Of a stretch of DNA of 64,000 nucleotides, positions 63,956-64,000 are shown piece by piece. Positions within the stretch are counted from its first letter, which is position 1; each line of letters begins with the position of its first letter. The stretch covers positions 129,253,400 through 129,317,399 of the forward strand of contig CM035806.1 of the NCBI GenBank assembly GCA_020466095.1, read 5' to 3'. The DNA is from Chlorops oryzae (taxonomy: Eukaryota; Arthropoda; Insecta; Diptera; Chloropidae). A program made the translations under genes and the position numbers. The notes below the pieces were generated by a model, which did not search any database, was not told the DNA's origin, and saw only the letters and a program-made list of their open reading frames with translations.

Positions 63956-64000
63956 GAGATGAAAGAGAAAAAGATTTAAATAGAAACAAATAAATAAAGA

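Overview
This window is AT-rich, intron-bearing eukaryotic DNA made almost entirely of transposable elements. I found no secure host gene. Mariner, Jockey-like, BEL/Pao and hAT elements occur together with mini-me/DINE-1-like repeats that carry (GTCY)n microsatellites, which points to a higher fly (Diptera). A TE-rich acalyptrate such as a tephritid is plausible, but that is inference. Three runs of exactly 100 N (19761-19860, 30795-30894, 53395-53494) are assembly gaps of unknown size.

Layout. 0.3-5.5 kb: a small hAT MITE (307-768), then a hAT element with ~365-bp inverted repeats (1056-3906) that has a solo LTR in its left arm. 5.5-12.3 kb: a hAT MITE (5526-8303) holding a 2.1-kb foldback element, another hAT MITE (8865-9479), and a mosaic of old inverted repeats. 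12.6-18.1 kb: a hAT MITE (12601-13915), then a Jockey-like retrotransposon split by a hAT element (14552-17188), which is itself split by a complete mariner (15537-16818) with an open transposase. 18.1-19.8 kb: an EnSpm-like transposase fragment and a 141-bp tandem array running into a gap. 20.0-30.1 kb: one hAT element (20013-30122, perfect 8-bp target duplication) inflated by a nested hAT, an internal copy of its own 3' end, and a BEL/Pao LTR retrotransposon with unusual module order.

31.5-46.9 kb: an internally deleted hAT (31548-32844), two decayed Jockey-like copies on the minus strand (33.7-37.8 kb; one split by a TA-flanked MITE), a nearly complete Jockey-like element on the plus strand (about 39.7-44.1 kb) with a 3' tandem array, a BEL/Pao protease-RT fragment, and another RT fragment. 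47.1-47.8 kb: a long (TTTAA)n array. 48-50.2 kb: mostly unclassified, with one candidate single-pass membrane micropeptide. 50.2-55.4 kb: a 5.2-kb foldback element with ~750-bp arms. 53.6-57.5 kb: two DINE-1/mini-me-like elements with 127-bp tandem repeats. 57.8-64 kb: hAT and non-LTR fragments, an inverted MITE pair and tRNA-like modules.

The nesting gives relative ages. In the 14-18 kb block the Jockey copy is oldest, the hAT next and mariner youngest. In the 20-30 kb block the outer hAT is oldest; the BEL element is later, with 480-bp LTRs that differ by about seven bases by eye. Most calls rest on terminal inverted repeats, target-site duplications and protein motifs read directly from the sequence. 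Family names come from general knowledge and were not checked against a database.
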